Shown one piece after another: positions 25,598 to 34,430 of a stretch of 53,599 nt of DNA. Position numbers and translations under genes: made by a program. Under the pieces are notes generated by a model. It was not told the DNA's origin. It did not search any database and was given only the letters and a program-made list of their open reading frames with translations. Within the stretch, counting starts at the first letter, position 1; each line of letters starts with the position of its first letter. The DNA lies in the NCBI GenBank assembly GCA_945889175.1, contig CAMDBF010000005.1:1-53599 (forward strand), read 5' to 3'. Origin of the DNA: Rickettsia typhi (GTDB taxonomy: Bacteria; Pseudomonadota; Alphaproteobacteria; Rickettsiales; Deianiraeaceae).

Positions 25598-26146
25598 TTA
25601 GATTTTATACTCGCTAGCAAGTAAAGCATAGTTGTCGGCAGAGGTTTGAATGTAATCTATTTCCTCCTGCCTTAAGTCACGCATTTTTCTTGCGGGGGAA
25701 CCGCCCCAAAGCTCGCCCGACTTAACTATTGTTTTAGTGGTAAGTAAGCTACCAGCTGCAAGCATTGAGCCCTTTTGCATCACACTTAAATCCATTAAAA
25801 TACTACCCATGCCAACAAAGCAATTGTCCTCAACTTGGGCTGCATGAATAATGCAGTTATGCCCAACAGTTACATTGTTACCTATAACAACCTTGCCACC
25901 CTCGGCACCTGTTTTGTTTGCAAGGTGGTTTGGCCTTGTTACATGTATGGTTGTTCCGTCCTGAATATTTGTATTTTGACCTATGGCAATAGATGATACA
26001 TCGCCCCTTAAGACGCAAAAAAACCAAATGCCACTCTTAGCTCCAATACTAACATCCCCGCTTATTACAGTGTTTTGAGCTATAAATGCTGTTTGTTCTA
26101 TAACTGGCAGATGACCTTTGTACTTAATTATTACTGGGTTTGACAT
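25598..26146 (-). CDS. Gamma-class carbonic anhydrase-like protein (left-handed beta helix)
   Basis: Hexapeptide-repeat protein of the gamma-carbonic anhydrase/YrdA-PaaY family, which forms zinc-bound trimers. Repeats run from about residue 12 to 140 (ISGDVSIGAKSGIW, RGDVSSIAIG, NIQDGTTIHVT, VTVGHNCIIHA), with metal-ligand type histidines in TTIHV, TVGHN and IIHA. The C-terminus is helical. The ATG at 26146 (MSNPVIIKYKG) gives 182 aa and fits the family; the longer ORF to 26269 would overlap fabD by over 100 bp and adds a non-family extension, so I reject it. 7 bp downstream of fabD. Activity versus a structural role is not decided by sequence. Confidence 0.88.
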   Translation of the reverse strand: MSNPVIIKYKGHLPVIEQTAFIAQNTVISGDVSIGAKSGIWFFCVLRGDVSSIAIGQNTNIQDGTTIHVTRPNHLANKTGAEGGKVVIGNNVTVGHNCIIHAAQVEDNCFVGMGSILMDLSVMQKGSMLAAGSLLTTKTIVKSGELWGGSPARKMRDLRQEEIDYIQTSADNYALLASEYKI

Positions 26147-26153
26147 GGTATTT

Positions 26154-27095
26154 TTATAAAGTTTGAAAGAGCGAAAGATGCTCCACCTTTTCAATCGAAA
26201 GCTGGGAGATATCAGGTGTTGTTCGCTTACATAAGCCGCAAAGAACATTCTTCGCCCCAATTTCAACAAGCTTTGTTATGCCTTTATCTTTACAAAAAAG
26301 CATTGTTTGTCTCCATTTAACCGAGCCTTCAATTTGCAAAATAAGATTTTGTTTAATTTTGCTAGGCTCACTTACAGGCTCCACAGAATAATTTTGTATT
26401 ACAGGCACGGCTGGAGGGTTAATTGTTATAGAGTCAAGCACATCTTTCATTTTTTCGGTAGCAGCTGACATATGTTTTGAGTGAAAAGCCCCCGAAACAG
26501 GAATCGCAATTGCCATTTTAATGCCAAAGGATTTTGCCTTTTCGGCAGCATAGTTTATGGCCTCAATATCGCCGCTTAAAACAAGCTGACCGTTTGCATT
26601 GTCGTTTGCCTTTACAAGTAAGGCTGATGGATTGTTTTTAATTGTATCATTTATCAAATCATCAACTGACTCCTCAGTAAAACCAACAAGAGCAAGCATA
26701 CCACCCTTGTATTTAGTTGAAGCCTGCATCATAGCACGTCCCCTTGCTTCAAGAGCTATGGCTGTGTCCTTAAGGCTAATTGCTCCTGCAAAACAAAGGG
26801 CAGAATACTCACCTAGGGAATGCCCAGCAAGATATTTAAATTTATTAGCATTAATACCACACTCAGACTCTAAAACTCTTGCAATTGCAATTGATGTTAC
26901 CATAAGAGCCGGCTGGGTTTTGTCCGTTTGTTTTAAATCCTCCTCTGTGCCGTTAAAGATTAAATCGCTTAGCTTATAACCAAGAACCTCGTCGACCTCG
27001 TGGTAGACATTCTTTGCAATGCTAAACTGATTGTAAAAGTCACGACCCATGCCGATATACTGCGAGCCCTGCCCCGGAAACACCCCCACTAACAT
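26154..27095 (-). CDS. fabD: Malonyl-CoA:ACP transacylase
   Basis: Transfers malonate from CoA to acyl carrier protein, supplying type II fatty-acid synthesis. GQGSQ is at residues 8-12, the catalytic serine 93 in LAGHSLGEYSAL, and the family His in SGAFHSKHM near residue 200. QNYSVEPV follows near 238. 313 aa is standard. ATG at 27095. It leads the run carbonic anhydrase, Hda-like, 553-aa protein; the fabF gene is 3 kb away on the same strand and acpP is not in the window. Confidence 0.95.
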   Translation of the reverse strand: MLVGVFPGQGSQYIGMGRDFYNQFSIAKNVYHEVDEVLGYKLSDLIFNGTEEDLKQTDKTQPALMVTSIAIARVLESECGINANKFKYLAGHSLGEYSALCFAGAISLKDTAIALEARGRAMMQASTKYKGGMLALVGFTEESVDDLINDTIKNNPSALLVKANDNANGQLVLSGDIEAINYAAEKAKSFGIKMAIAIPVSGAFHSKHMSAATEKMKDVLDSITINPPAVPVIQNYSVEPVSEPSKIKQNLILQIEGSVKWRQTMLFCKDKGITKLVEIGAKNVLCGLCKRTTPDISQLSIEKVEHLSLFQTL

Positions 27096-27124
27096 AATTT
27101 TGTATCAAAAAAAGAATTTTATCA

Positions 27125-27199
27125 TGGTGCTGCTAGCGGGATTTGAACCCACGACCTCTTCCTTACCAAGAAAGTGCACTACCGCTGTGCTATAGCAGC
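27125..27199 (-). tRNA. tRNA-Thr (anticodon GGT), CCA encoded
   Basis: Read on the minus strand, acceptor arm GCTGCTA pairs with TAGCAGC, followed by discriminator A and genomic CCA (27125-27127). D arm GCAC-AGCGGTA-GTGC; anticodon arm CTTTC / GGAAG with loop TTGGTAA, anticodon GGT; T arm GTGGG-TTCAAAT-CCCGC. All stems close, one G-U in the anticodon stem. It decodes threonine ACC/ACU. It lies immediately upstream of fabD on the same strand and has its own promoter-like sequence. Confidence 0.95.
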
Positions 27200-27233
27200 A
27201 AAAGAGCCCTATTAAGCCCATAGCCTTAAGTTA

Positions 27234-27261
27234 ATTGTAAAGCTTTGTTGAATTTAGTCAA
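27234..27261 (-). promoter_or_regulatory. Sigma-70-like promoter for tRNA-Thr
   Basis: On the minus strand, TTGACT (plus 27256-27261) is followed after 16 bp by TACAAT (plus 27234-27239). These are 5/6 and 5/6 matches to TTGACA and TATAAT. The predicted start is about 28 bp before the mature tRNA 5' end. Prediction only. Confidence 0.6.
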
Positions 27262-27469
27262 TAAAAAAGTAAATAAAAAAAACCAAATCAATGACAAACA
27301 AAACTAGTATATTAACCCCTAAAAATTTACATATTATAACCCCCTGTTACACACTGCTAAGTTTGTTTAATAACACAATAAACATTATTACAAAATAAAA
27401 CATAGTTATCTATTGCAAAATTAGTAAAAAATGCAATAAAAATTCTTTTATCTTTCTACATAACATCAC
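27262..27469. other. Non-coding AT-rich stretch between tRNA-Thr and an unknown gene
   Basis: The full gap is 27200-27535. Apart from the two promoter-like sites annotated at its ends, I see only A/T-rich sequence with no ORF, strong hairpin or repeat. Its divergent position makes it an upstream regulatory region for both neighbours. Confidence 0.6.
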
Positions 27470-27498
27470 TTGACAATAACAAAATATTTCATGATAAT
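27470..27498 (+). promoter_or_regulatory. Near-consensus sigma-70 promoter of the unknown 255-aa gene
   Basis: TTGACA at 27470-27475, a 17-bp spacer, and GATAAT at 27493-27498 (5/6 to TATAAT). The predicted transcript would begin near 27505, leaving a leader of about 30 nt before the ATG at 27536. This is one of the best promoter matches in the window. Confidence 0.7.
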
Positions 27499-27535
27499 TA
27501 ATTCATATTATTAAATTTTAGTTTGTCAACTCGCT

Positions 27536-28303
27536 ATGAATAATTCACAGCCATTAATACATGAGCATCCATCTTTAAAAGATCTAGGAGTATTCGAAAG
27601 TTTATGTATAATCACACAAACAAATAAAGAAGGGGTAGAGCAAGTCTACGTGCTTCCAGAGTATAGTCTAAGGTTCGATCCAGAACAAAAAAGTCTTAAA
27701 ATAACAGAGGACGATAAGAATGAACCATGGAAGATAATTAAATTAACAGATGGCACAACAACATTTTGTTACGAAAAATTCGGTAAATTCGGTGCTACTT
27801 TAGGCAATTTTTTTGGTTTTAATAAAAAAGAAATGACCTTCAACGGCAGTAATCCAAGACAACAACTCGACAAAAAATACGGTATACAAATAGATCTGTG
27901 GCGTGGTGCAAAACTAGACGCTAGTCGCATTGAAACACAAGAAACACGAGCGGAGACTTCATATGGTAGCGATAGATTTTTAGAAACAGACACAAATAGT
28001 ATTTTAAGCAATAGTTTTATACAGGATAATAATCAAGGAGTTGGACGACTAAATACTACTGCCTCCCAACATTTAGAAACAAGGAACACTGATGACACAA
28101 CTTTGGATTCTAGTCGTAAGTCAAGTATTTCAAGTATTTTTTCATTAGAACAAGAATTTTCATTAGAACAAGATATAGGAGTAAATTTAGATGATATAAA
28201 AGTAAAGTTTCCTAACGATCATATAAGTAATAACAATAGTCATCTTCGTCGAAGCAATTCAGTACCTAACATTTCAGCACCTAACATTATTAATTGTTCC
28301 TAG
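27536..28303 (+). CDS. Unrecognised 255-aa protein with disordered C-terminus
   Basis: Function not recognised. Residues ~1-110 look folded: alternating hydrophobic and polar stretches (ESLCIITQTNKEGVEQVYVL, YSLRFDPEQKSLKIT, EPWKIIKLTDGTTTFCYEKFG), followed by FGATLGNFFGFN. Residues ~120-255 are Ser/Thr/Asn/Gln-rich and likely disordered, with a short duplication SLEQEFSLEQDI near 205 and a second echo near the end (SVPNIS then APNII). No signal peptide or membrane helix. It stands alone on the plus strand behind a strong promoter, and its 3' end overlaps rnhA by 14 bp. A secreted effector is possible but nothing proves it. ATG at 27536. Confidence 0.75.
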   Translation: MNNSQPLIHEHPSLKDLGVFESLCIITQTNKEGVEQVYVLPEYSLRFDPEQKSLKITEDDKNEPWKIIKLTDGTTTFCYEKFGKFGATLGNFFGFNKKEMTFNGSNPRQQLDKKYGIQIDLWRGAKLDASRIETQETRAETSYGSDRFLETDTNSILSNSFIQDNNQGVGRLNTTASQHLETRNTDDTTLDSSRKSSISSIFSLEQEFSLEQDIGVNLDDIKVKFPNDHISNNNSHLRRSNSVPNISAPNIINCS

Positions 28304-28720
28304 CTAGAGAATCGGCAATTTCGTTGTATTTATCTCCGCTGTGCCCCTTAACCCAGTTCCACTTAATATTAAAATGATTTACTTGATCGTCTAAAGCTAT
28401 CCATAATTCTTTATTTTTTACCTCGGCTTTGTTTGCAGTTCGCCAGCCGTTTTTCTTCCAATTAAAAATCCATTTTTCAATGCCATCCTTAACATAATTG
28501 CTATCGGTAAAAATTTCAACAGGCATTGTTTTATCTTTTAAGCAAACAAGAGCCTCTATTACTGCCGTTAGCTCCATTTTGTTGTTTGCTTGTCGCTACC
28601 TTTAATTTTTTTCTCGGCAATAATCTTATCATCGTCTTTAAATAAAAGCACCGCCCCCCAGCCACCCGGCCCAGGGTTACCAGAGCAGGCACCATCGGTA
28701 TATATTACAATTTTTTTCAT
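28290..28720 (-). pseudogene. rnhA: Ribonuclease HI, frameshifted
   Basis: RNase HI degrades RNA in RNA-DNA hybrids. The N-terminal part (from the ATG at 28720: [20 protein letters not shown]) and the C-terminal part ([14 protein letters not shown]...WNWVKGHSGDKYNEIADSLARN) sit in different frames and meet near 28572-28590. All four metal-binding acids are present across the two halves: Asp in YTDGA, Glu in MEL, Asp in FTDSN and Asp in IADS. The junction reads CAAACAACAAAATG; an extra copy of CAAACAA would restore the frame and supply the expected TTNNKMEL, giving 145 aa. So either one 7-bp unit was lost (pseudogene) or the assembly is wrong. The upstream in-frame extension to 28777 overlaps tyrS and is not used. 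Confidence 0.88.
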
Positions 28721-28740
28721 ACTCTTATTTACTCTCTTAT

Positions 28741-29958
28741 TTATACTTTTATTTTGCCGATATTTTTTTTGCCACACTTAATAACAAAGTCTCCTTTTTG
28801 ATAAAATGCAAAAGAAGAATCGTTAATTTTAGTCTCATCCCCTTTATCGTCAATCATTCTAACCGCCCCAGCCGCTAATAAATTTTTAGCCTCGGAGTTT
28901 GATTTAGCAAAGCCAAGATTTATCAAAACCTCCACAATCTTACACCCAAGCTCGCAGGTTTTAACCTCAAGATTAAGAGTGCTAACAAGGGTATCTTGCT
29001 GGCTAAAAAGATTTTTCGCATCCTCAAGGCATTTTTGAGCTGGCTGCAAGCCCCTGCATATCTTAGTTGCCTCAAATGCTAAAACCTCTTTTGCAATATT
29101 AACATCCCTGCCCTTAAGGTTAGTAAGCTCCGTTATCTGATCGTTATCAAGCAATGTAAATGTGTGAAGCATTTTTTCAATATCGGCATCGTCCACATTT
29201 CTAAAAAACTGAAAGTAAGCAAAATCACTAAGCTTTTCGCCATTGACCCAAACTGCACCGCCCTCGCTCTTACCCATCTTTGACCCATCGGACTTTGTAA
29301 GCAGTGGAATAGTTAAGCCAAAAACCTCTTTTTCAAGCTTTTTACGAGCAAGCTCCGTGCCGCTTGTAATATTGCCCCATTGATCCGAGCCGCCAATTTG
29401 TAAAGTGCAGTCGTAATGTTTTGCAAGATGGTAAAAATCGTAACCCTGCAAAATACTATAATTAAACTCAGTAAATGTTATACTCTGCTCTCTTTCAAGT
29501 CTTAATTTAACAGACTCCAAGCTTAGCATCTTTGCCAGAGTGTAATGCCTGCCAACCTCATTTAGTACATCAATATAACTAAGTTTATCAAGCCACTGGG
29601 CATTGGCAACAAACTTAACTGATGGATTGTCCTTGCCTAAAATTTGTTCAATACCGCTTTTAATGCCTTTTTTATTAGCCTCAATCTGCTCTTGGCTAAT
29701 TATTGGTCTTTCCTTGTCCTTACCAGTTGGGTCGCCAATTTTTGTAGTACCATCGCCTAAAAGAACAATTGCAAAATGCCCAGCATCCAAGAGTCTCTTT
29801 GCAAGCATCAATCCACTTAAATGACCAACATGTATGCCGTCAGCAGTTAAGTCAACCCCAAAGTAAAAGGTAATTTTTTCACTTTCAAGTCTTTGCAAAA
29901 GTGCATCCTGATTTGTGCAGTCTTTAATAAGTTTTTTACTTAAGAGGTTATTTAACAT
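28741..29958 (-). CDS. tyrS: Tyrosyl-tRNA synthetase
   Basis: Class I aminoacyl-tRNA synthetase charging tRNA-Tyr. The HIGH-type motif is HVGH (residues 43-46) after [11 protein letters not shown], tyrosine-binding residues lie around QGYDFYHL and [11 protein letters not shown], and the KMSKS-type loop is KMGKS (227-231). A C-terminal S4 RNA-binding domain covers about residues 340-405. Length 405 aa is normal. ATG at 29958, 11 bp downstream of fabF and 20 bp upstream of the rnhA start. Confidence 0.96.
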   Translation of the reverse strand: MLNNLLSKKLIKDCTNQDALLQRLESEKITFYFGVDLTADGIHVGHLSGLMLAKRLLDAGHFAIVLLGDGTTKIGDPTGKDKERPIISQEQIEANKKGIKSGIEQILGKDNPSVKFVANAQWLDKLSYIDVLNEVGRHYTLAKMLSLESVKLRLEREQSITFTEFNYSILQGYDFYHLAKHYDCTLQIGGSDQWGNITSGTELARKKLEKEVFGLTIPLLTKSDGSKMGKSEGGAVWVNGEKLSDFAYFQFFRNVDDADIEKMLHTFTLLDNDQITELTNLKGRDVNIAKEVLAFEATKICRGLQPAQKCLEDAKNLFSQQDTLVSTLNLEVKTCELGCKIVEVLINLGFAKSNSEAKNLLAAGAVRMIDDKGDETKINDSSFAFYQKGDFVIKCGKKNIGKIKV

Positions 29959-29969
29959 AGGGTCTATTT

Positions 29970-31280
29970 TTAACCCTCAAAGGCTTTAAAGATAAGCGAA
30001 ATATTGGTTCCACCAAAGCCAAATGAGTTTGATAAAGCATATTTTACCTTGGACTCAATTGCTTTGTGTGGCACAAGGTTAAAGCATTCAGTACCTTCAC
30101 AAGGATTGTCTAGATTAAGAGTTGGTGGAATAATTCCATCTTTTATTGCACAAATTGAAAGTACAGCCTCCAAGCTACCAGCCGCCCCAAGTAAATGCCC
30201 TGTTGAAGATTTTGTTGATGACATAATAATTTTTTTATCAACGCTCGGCTTAAGAACCGTCTTAACGGCATTAAGTTCAATTTGATCACCTAGGGGAGTT
30301 GAGGTTCCGTGTGCATTAACATAATTAATACTCTCAGGATTTACCTTGCCAAGTCTTAAAGCCATTTCCATTGCAAACCTCGCTCCTCTTCCGTCCTCAG
30401 CTGGAGCGGTAATGTGGTAAGCATCGCCCGACATTCCAGCTGAAACATATTCAGCAAGGATGTTTGCTCCTCTTTTTTTTGCATGCTCATATGATTCAAG
30501 AACCAAGATTCCAGCACCCTCGCCCATTACAAATCCGTCTCTTGCGGCATCCCAAGGTCTTGAAGCCTTCTCTGGGTCGTCATTAAAACCAGTTGACAAT
30601 GCCTTTGCGGCATTAAATCCACCAATTCCAAGCCTGCAAATAGAGGACTCAGCACCACCGCAAACAACAACATCTGCCATGTCGTTTTTAATAAGCATTG
30701 CGGCATCGTATATTGCATGCCCACCAGTTGCACAGGCCGTAACCACAGAGTGATTTGGACCCATAAATCCATTTTTAATAGAAACCCAGCCTGAGGCAAG
30801 ATTAATTAAAGTTTTTGGTATAAAGAAAGGCGAAATTCTTTTTATTCCCTTTGTTTCCATCTCAATTGACTGATCCTGCATAAGCTCAAGACCACCAATT
30901 CCAGCACCAATAACAACCCCTGTTCTTTTTAAACTCTCCTCGTCTTTTGGGTGCCAGTTTGCCTGCTTAATAGCTTCGTCGCTCGCCTTGAGGGCATACA
31001 TAATAAATTTATCCATTTTTTTTTGCTCTTTAAACTCAACGACATCGAGAGGGTTAAAGAAATTATTTGAATCTAATTTTTGCTCTTCAGTTTTTGCAAA
31101 TTTTATCTCAGCAGCAATTTTCGTGTCACAACCAGCTAGCTCTGCATCAAAATGAGTAATTTTACCAACACCAGACTTTGATTTTATTATGTTTGAAAAA
31201 CATGTTGATACACTGTTACCAAGTGGCGAAACAACCCCCAAACCAGTAATAACGATTCTTTTATTAACATCAAAAGACAT
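29970..31280 (-). CDS. fabF: 3-oxoacyl-ACP synthase II
   Basis: Condensing enzyme that elongates acyl-ACP with malonyl-ACP. From the ATG at 31280 (MSFDVNKRIVITGLGVVSPLG) it has 436 aa, slightly longer than the usual ~415 because of a segment near residues 60-90. The catalytic Cys183 is in VTACATGGHA, with His residues in NAHGTSTPLGD and GHLLGAAG and the final NSFGFGGTN. A TTG-started extension to 31352 adds 24 non-family residues and is rejected. First gene of the fabF, tyrS, rnhA run. Confidence 0.95.
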   Translation of the reverse strand: MSFDVNKRIVITGLGVVSPLGNSVSTCFSNIIKSKSGVGKITHFDAELAGCDTKIAAEIKFAKTEEQKLDSNNFFNPLDVVEFKEQKKMDKFIMYALKASDEAIKQANWHPKDEESLKRTGVVIGAGIGGLELMQDQSIEMETKGIKRISPFFIPKTLINLASGWVSIKNGFMGPNHSVVTACATGGHAIYDAAMLIKNDMADVVVCGGAESSICRLGIGGFNAAKALSTGFNDDPEKASRPWDAARDGFVMGEGAGILVLESYEHAKKRGANILAEYVSAGMSGDAYHITAPAEDGRGARFAMEMALRLGKVNPESINYVNAHGTSTPLGDQIELNAVKTVLKPSVDKKIIMSSTKSSTGHLLGAAGSLEAVLSICAIKDGIIPPTLNLDNPCEGTECFNLVPHKAIESKVKYALSNSFGFGGTNISLIFKAFEG

Positions 31281-31471
31281 ACTTAATTTTAAACCAATAG
31301 TAATTACTTTTATTTTTTGTAAGTAAAGTATATAAGTTATTTTATTTTTCAAATCTTTTTTTATAAGTTAAAAAAATAATTTAATATTTGTTGATTTTTT
31401 AAGAAGATTTTTTAAAATAGTATCCTGTCCTGTTTGTGGTCAGTTTTTATAAAATATTTTTTTAATTTGCT

Positions 31472-31696
31472 ATGTCTTGTTCTTGGACAAAAACTTTAAT
31501 ACAAATGGCACACTGTATGACTCCAGTTTTTGCTGTGGTGTTCTTTTTTTACTTCATAACCAAAGCTCCTGAACTTTCTTTTCCGGCTGCTTTAGTTGTA
31601 TCAAGTTTTGTTGTTTCTACCAGCATTTCAAAACGCAAGACTTGCGGTAATTACAAGTCAAGTGAGGGCTGCAAAGATTCTCAAGGTTGTAAATAA
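31472..31696 (+). CDS. Small membrane protein with Cys-rich tail, unrecognised
   Basis: A 74-aa ORF, function unknown. Two hydrophobic stretches (about residues 17-31 and 36-49) suggest a hairpin in the membrane, flanked by short polar ends. The last 18 residues hold three cysteines (TCGNYKSSEGCKDSQGCK), a possible metal-binding or disulfide-forming tail. ATG at 31472 after a 190-bp gap from fabF. A second small ORF follows after 33 bp, then glyA, so these may be co-transcribed. Reality as a gene rests on the coherent membrane/tail pattern and its place in a compact plus-strand run. Confidence 0.5.
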   Translation: MSCSWTKTLIQMAHCMTPVFAVVFFFYFITKAPELSFPAALVVSSFVVSTSISKRKTCGNYKSSEGCKDSQGCK

Positions 31697-31729
31697 TAAT
31701 GTTTTTTAATTTGTTTTTTAATTCTTCAT

Positions 31730-31939
31730 ATGGCAGGTCCTAAAAAAGCTAAGGTTGCATCTTCAAAAACCGCGGTAAAAAAGTTTAAATTTGGTGGAAA
31801 AATTGTTAAACCTTGTGTCTACAAAGGCAATGGTAAAACTGTTGTTTGCGGCGAGTACGATGGTGGCGGAATTGTTTTTAACGAAGCTAAACAAGTTATA
31901 CCTTGGAGCGAACTTAAAACTAAATGCGTCTACGAATAA
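31730..31939 (+). CDS. Small basic protein, unrecognised
   Basis: A 69-aa ORF. The N-terminal 20 residues are Lys/Ala-rich (MAGPKKAKVASSKTAVKKFK). The rest looks like short beta strands: KFGGKIVKPCVYKGNGKTVV, CGEYDGGGIVF, QVIPWSELKTK, with three cysteines. There is no signal peptide or membrane helix. The basic N-terminus might contact nucleic acid or a membrane surface, but no family is recognised. ATG at 31730, 24 bp upstream of glyA, suggesting co-expression. Glycine- and lysine-rich composition resembles its coding neighbours, supporting a real gene. Confidence 0.55.
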   Translation: MAGPKKAKVASSKTAVKKFKFGGKIVKPCVYKGNGKTVVCGEYDGGGIVFNEAKQVIPWSELKTKCVYE

Positions 31940-31963
31940 TCTTTTTTATTTTAACTTTTAAAA

Positions 31964-33223
31964 ATGTTCACAACATCTTTACAAAATAAGGACTCCTTAG
32001 TCTTTAATGCAATCTCTCAGGAATTCTCAAGACAGCAGGAATATATAGAGCTTATAGCATCTGAAAATATAGTATCCAAAGCAGTTCTTGAGGCTCAAGG
32101 GAGTGTTCTTACCAACAAATATGCTGAGGGCTACCCTGCAAAAAGATATTACGGTGGCTGTGAACATGTAGATATTATAGAGGCCGAGGCCATTGAAAGA
32201 TTAAAAAAACTTTTCACTTGCAACTTTGCAAATGTCCAGCCGCATTCGGGTGCTACGGCGAATCAAATTGTATTTTTTGCATTCTTACAACCGGGTGATA
32301 CATTCATGGGTCTTGACCTTGCTTGCGGTGGTCATTTAACACATGGAGCAAAAATGACAATGTCAGGAAAGTGGTTTAACTCAATCTCTTACGGTCTTGA
32401 CAAGGATGGATATATAGATTACGAATCGGTAGAAAAACTTGCAATAGAAAACAAGCCAAAACTGATAGTTGCTGGTACGTCTTCTTACCCAAGAATTATT
32501 GACTGGAAGCGTTTTAGAGAAATAGCTGACAAGGTAGGTGCAATATTAATGATTGACATGGCTCATGTTGCTGGCTTAGTTGCTGGCGGCGTATATCCAA
32601 GCCCTTTGCCATTTGCCGACGTTGTAACATCAACAACTCACAAAACTCTTAGGGGGCCAAGAGGTGGAATTATACTATGGAATGACGAAAAGTATACAAA
32701 ACAAATAAATTCTGCTTGCTTTCCTGGCATGATAGGTGGGCCTTTAATGCATGTGATAGCAGCTAAATGCGTATCATTTGGCGAAGCATTGGAACCTGGT
32801 TTTAAAGAATATGCAAAATCTGTTGTTAGCAATGCAAAGATTTTTGCCGCCGAACTTATAGAGGCTGGTTACGATATTACAACAAAAGGTACAGATTGCC
32901 ACCTTCTCGTTCTTGATTTACAAAAAACTGGACTGACAGGTAAGGAGATGGAATTAATTCTTCATGAGGCTGGGCTGACATGTAATAAAAATGCAGTACC
33001 AAATGATCCAAAAAGCCCATTTGTTACATCCGGCTTAAGGCTTGGTACTTCAGCTGGCACAACAAGAGGCTTTGGCAATGCTGAATTTAAGCAAATTGCA
33101 AAATGGATTTCGGATTTAATCAAAGCTAAACTTACAAATAACGATGAATTGCTTGCCTCAACTCAAAAACAAATCAAGCAGGATGTAAAAACTTTGTGTG
33201 GTAAATTTCCAATTTACAGATAG
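31964..33223 (+). CDS. glyA: Serine hydroxymethyltransferase
   Basis: PLP enzyme interconverting serine and glycine while charging tetrahydrofolate with one-carbon units. [10 protein letters not shown] opens the family core, followed by [25 protein letters not shown] and [14 protein letters not shown]; the PLP lysine is Lys227 in [24 protein letters not shown] lies near the C-terminus. 419 aa is normal. It precedes serC by 32 bp, and both genes concern serine metabolism. ATG at 31964 with no Shine-Dalgarno. Confidence 0.97.
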   Translation: MFTTSLQNKDSLVFNAISQEFSRQQEYIELIASENIVSKAVLEAQGSVLTNKYAEGYPAKRYYGGCEHVDIIEAEAIERLKKLFTCNFANVQPHSGATANQIVFFAFLQPGDTFMGLDLACGGHLTHGAKMTMSGKWFNSISYGLDKDGYIDYESVEKLAIENKPKLIVAGTSSYPRIIDWKRFREIADKVGAILMIDMAHVAGLVAGGVYPSPLPFADVVTSTTHKTLRGPRGGIILWNDEKYTKQINSACFPGMIGGPLMHVIAAKCVSFGEALEPGFKEYAKSVVSNAKIFAAELIEAGYDITTKGTDCHLLVLDLQKTGLTGKEMELILHEAGLTCNKNAVPNDPKSPFVTSGLRLGTSAGTTRGFGNAEFKQIAKWISDLIKAKLTNNDELLASTQKQIKQDVKTLCGKFPIYR

Positions 33224-33255
33224 TATATATAATTATTATTGTTTTTTGATATAAA

Positions 33256-34416
33256 ATGACAAATTTACCCAAACCTAAGAGACCATATTTTTCCTCGGGT
33301 CCTTGTGTTAAAAGACCAGGCTGGTCTTTGGCGGCTCTTTCAAACTCTTTAGTTTCAAGGTCTCACAGAGCGGCCGTTTCTCTTGATAGAATAGCTCAGG
33401 TTATACAAAAAACAAAATCTATTTTAAAAATTCCAGCAGACTTTCATGTTGGCATAGTACCAGGCTCCGACACTGGTGCGGTTGAAATTGCTTTATGGAA
33501 CATTCTTGGACCTAGAGGGGTTGATGTTTTTGGATGGGAAGCTTTTGGTAACGGTTGGATATCGGACATTGTAGAGGAATTAAAAATAGATGATACAAGA
33601 ATCTTCAAGGCACCCTACGGCGAAATTGCAGATCTATCTCAAGCTGACTTTTCAAGAGATGTAGTATTTACTTGGAACGGTACAACATCTGGAGTTTGCG
33701 TGCCAAATGCGGATTGGATAAAAAGCCAAAGAGATGGCCTTGTTATTTGTGATGCGACCTCAGCAGTATTTGCAATGGACATAGACTGGAGCAAGATAGA
33801 TGTCCTTACTTTTTCTTGGCAAAAATGCATGGGTGGCGAAGCGGCTCATGGCGTTCTAATAATGTCCCCAAGGGCCATTGAAAGAATAGAAAAATTTCCA
33901 GCAAAAAGAGCAATGCCAAAATTATTTAACATAATGAAGGGCGATAAAGTAAATCTTTCAATCTTTGAAGGCTCAACAATAAATACCCCTTCAATGCTTT
34001 GCGTTGAAGATGCCCTAGATTCATTAAAATGGATAGAGTCCATAGGTGGTATTGATGCCTGTATTAAATCTGGCAAGGACAAACTTGAGCTTATTAAATC
34101 TTGGATTAAAAAAACTGGTAACTATGCCTTACTTGCAGCAAGGGACGAAATTACATCAACAACCTCCGTCTGCCTTAAGATTGATACTGACTTTTATAAA
34201 TCGCTTGATATTAAAAAACAGGCTGAATTTGCTAAGATTGTTGCTAACTTTTTGGATACAAACCAAATAGCTATGGATGCAGCATCCTACAGAGACGCAC
34301 CTTCTGGCTTAAGAATTTGGTGCGGTGCAACTGTTGAAAAAAACGATATAGAACTTCTACTTCCTTGGCTCGATCTTGCTTACGAAGAGGCTGTTAAAAA
34401 AATAACCACAAAATAA
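33256..34416 (+). CDS. serC: Phosphoserine aminotransferase (alphaproteobacterial type)
   Basis: Transaminates 3-phosphohydroxypyruvate to phosphoserine, the second step of serine synthesis; it may also serve pyridoxine synthesis. The N-terminus PYFSSGPCVKRPGWS, then VPGSDTGAVEIALWN and FGWEAFGNGW, are typical of the alphaproteobacterial SerC subgroup. The PLP lysine is Lys190 in TFSWQKCMGGEAAHG. 386 aa is normal. serA and serB are not in the window. It lies directly after glyA (32 bp) and before atpG (14 bp). Classical intracellular Rickettsiales generally lack this enzyme. Confidence 0.95.
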   Translation: MTNLPKPKRPYFSSGPCVKRPGWSLAALSNSLVSRSHRAAVSLDRIAQVIQKTKSILKIPADFHVGIVPGSDTGAVEIALWNILGPRGVDVFGWEAFGNGWISDIVEELKIDDTRIFKAPYGEIADLSQADFSRDVVFTWNGTTSGVCVPNADWIKSQRDGLVICDATSAVFAMDIDWSKIDVLTFSWQKCMGGEAAHGVLIMSPRAIERIEKFPAKRAMPKLFNIMKGDKVNLSIFEGSTINTPSMLCVEDALDSLKWIESIGGIDACIKSGKDKLELIKSWIKKTGNYALLAARDEITSTTSVCLKIDTDFYKSLDIKKQAEFAKIVANFLDTNQIAMDAASYRDAPSGLRIWCGATVEKNDIELLLPWLDLAYEEAVKKITTK

Positions 34417-34430
34417 ATTTTATTTGGATT

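Noticed and set aside
26147-26269. N-terminal extension of the carbonic anhydrase ORF
   Set aside because: It overlaps fabD by more than 100 bp and is not family-like; the ATG at 26146 fits the family start.
28572-28595. Programmed -1 frameshift in rnhA
   Set aside because: No classic slippery heptamer is present, and a -1 shift would delete the conserved NN before the catalytic Glu; a lost 7-bp unit explains the junction better.
31281-31352. TTG-started extension of fabF
   Set aside because: Adds 24 residues before the conserved MSFDVNKRIVITGLG start with no family support.
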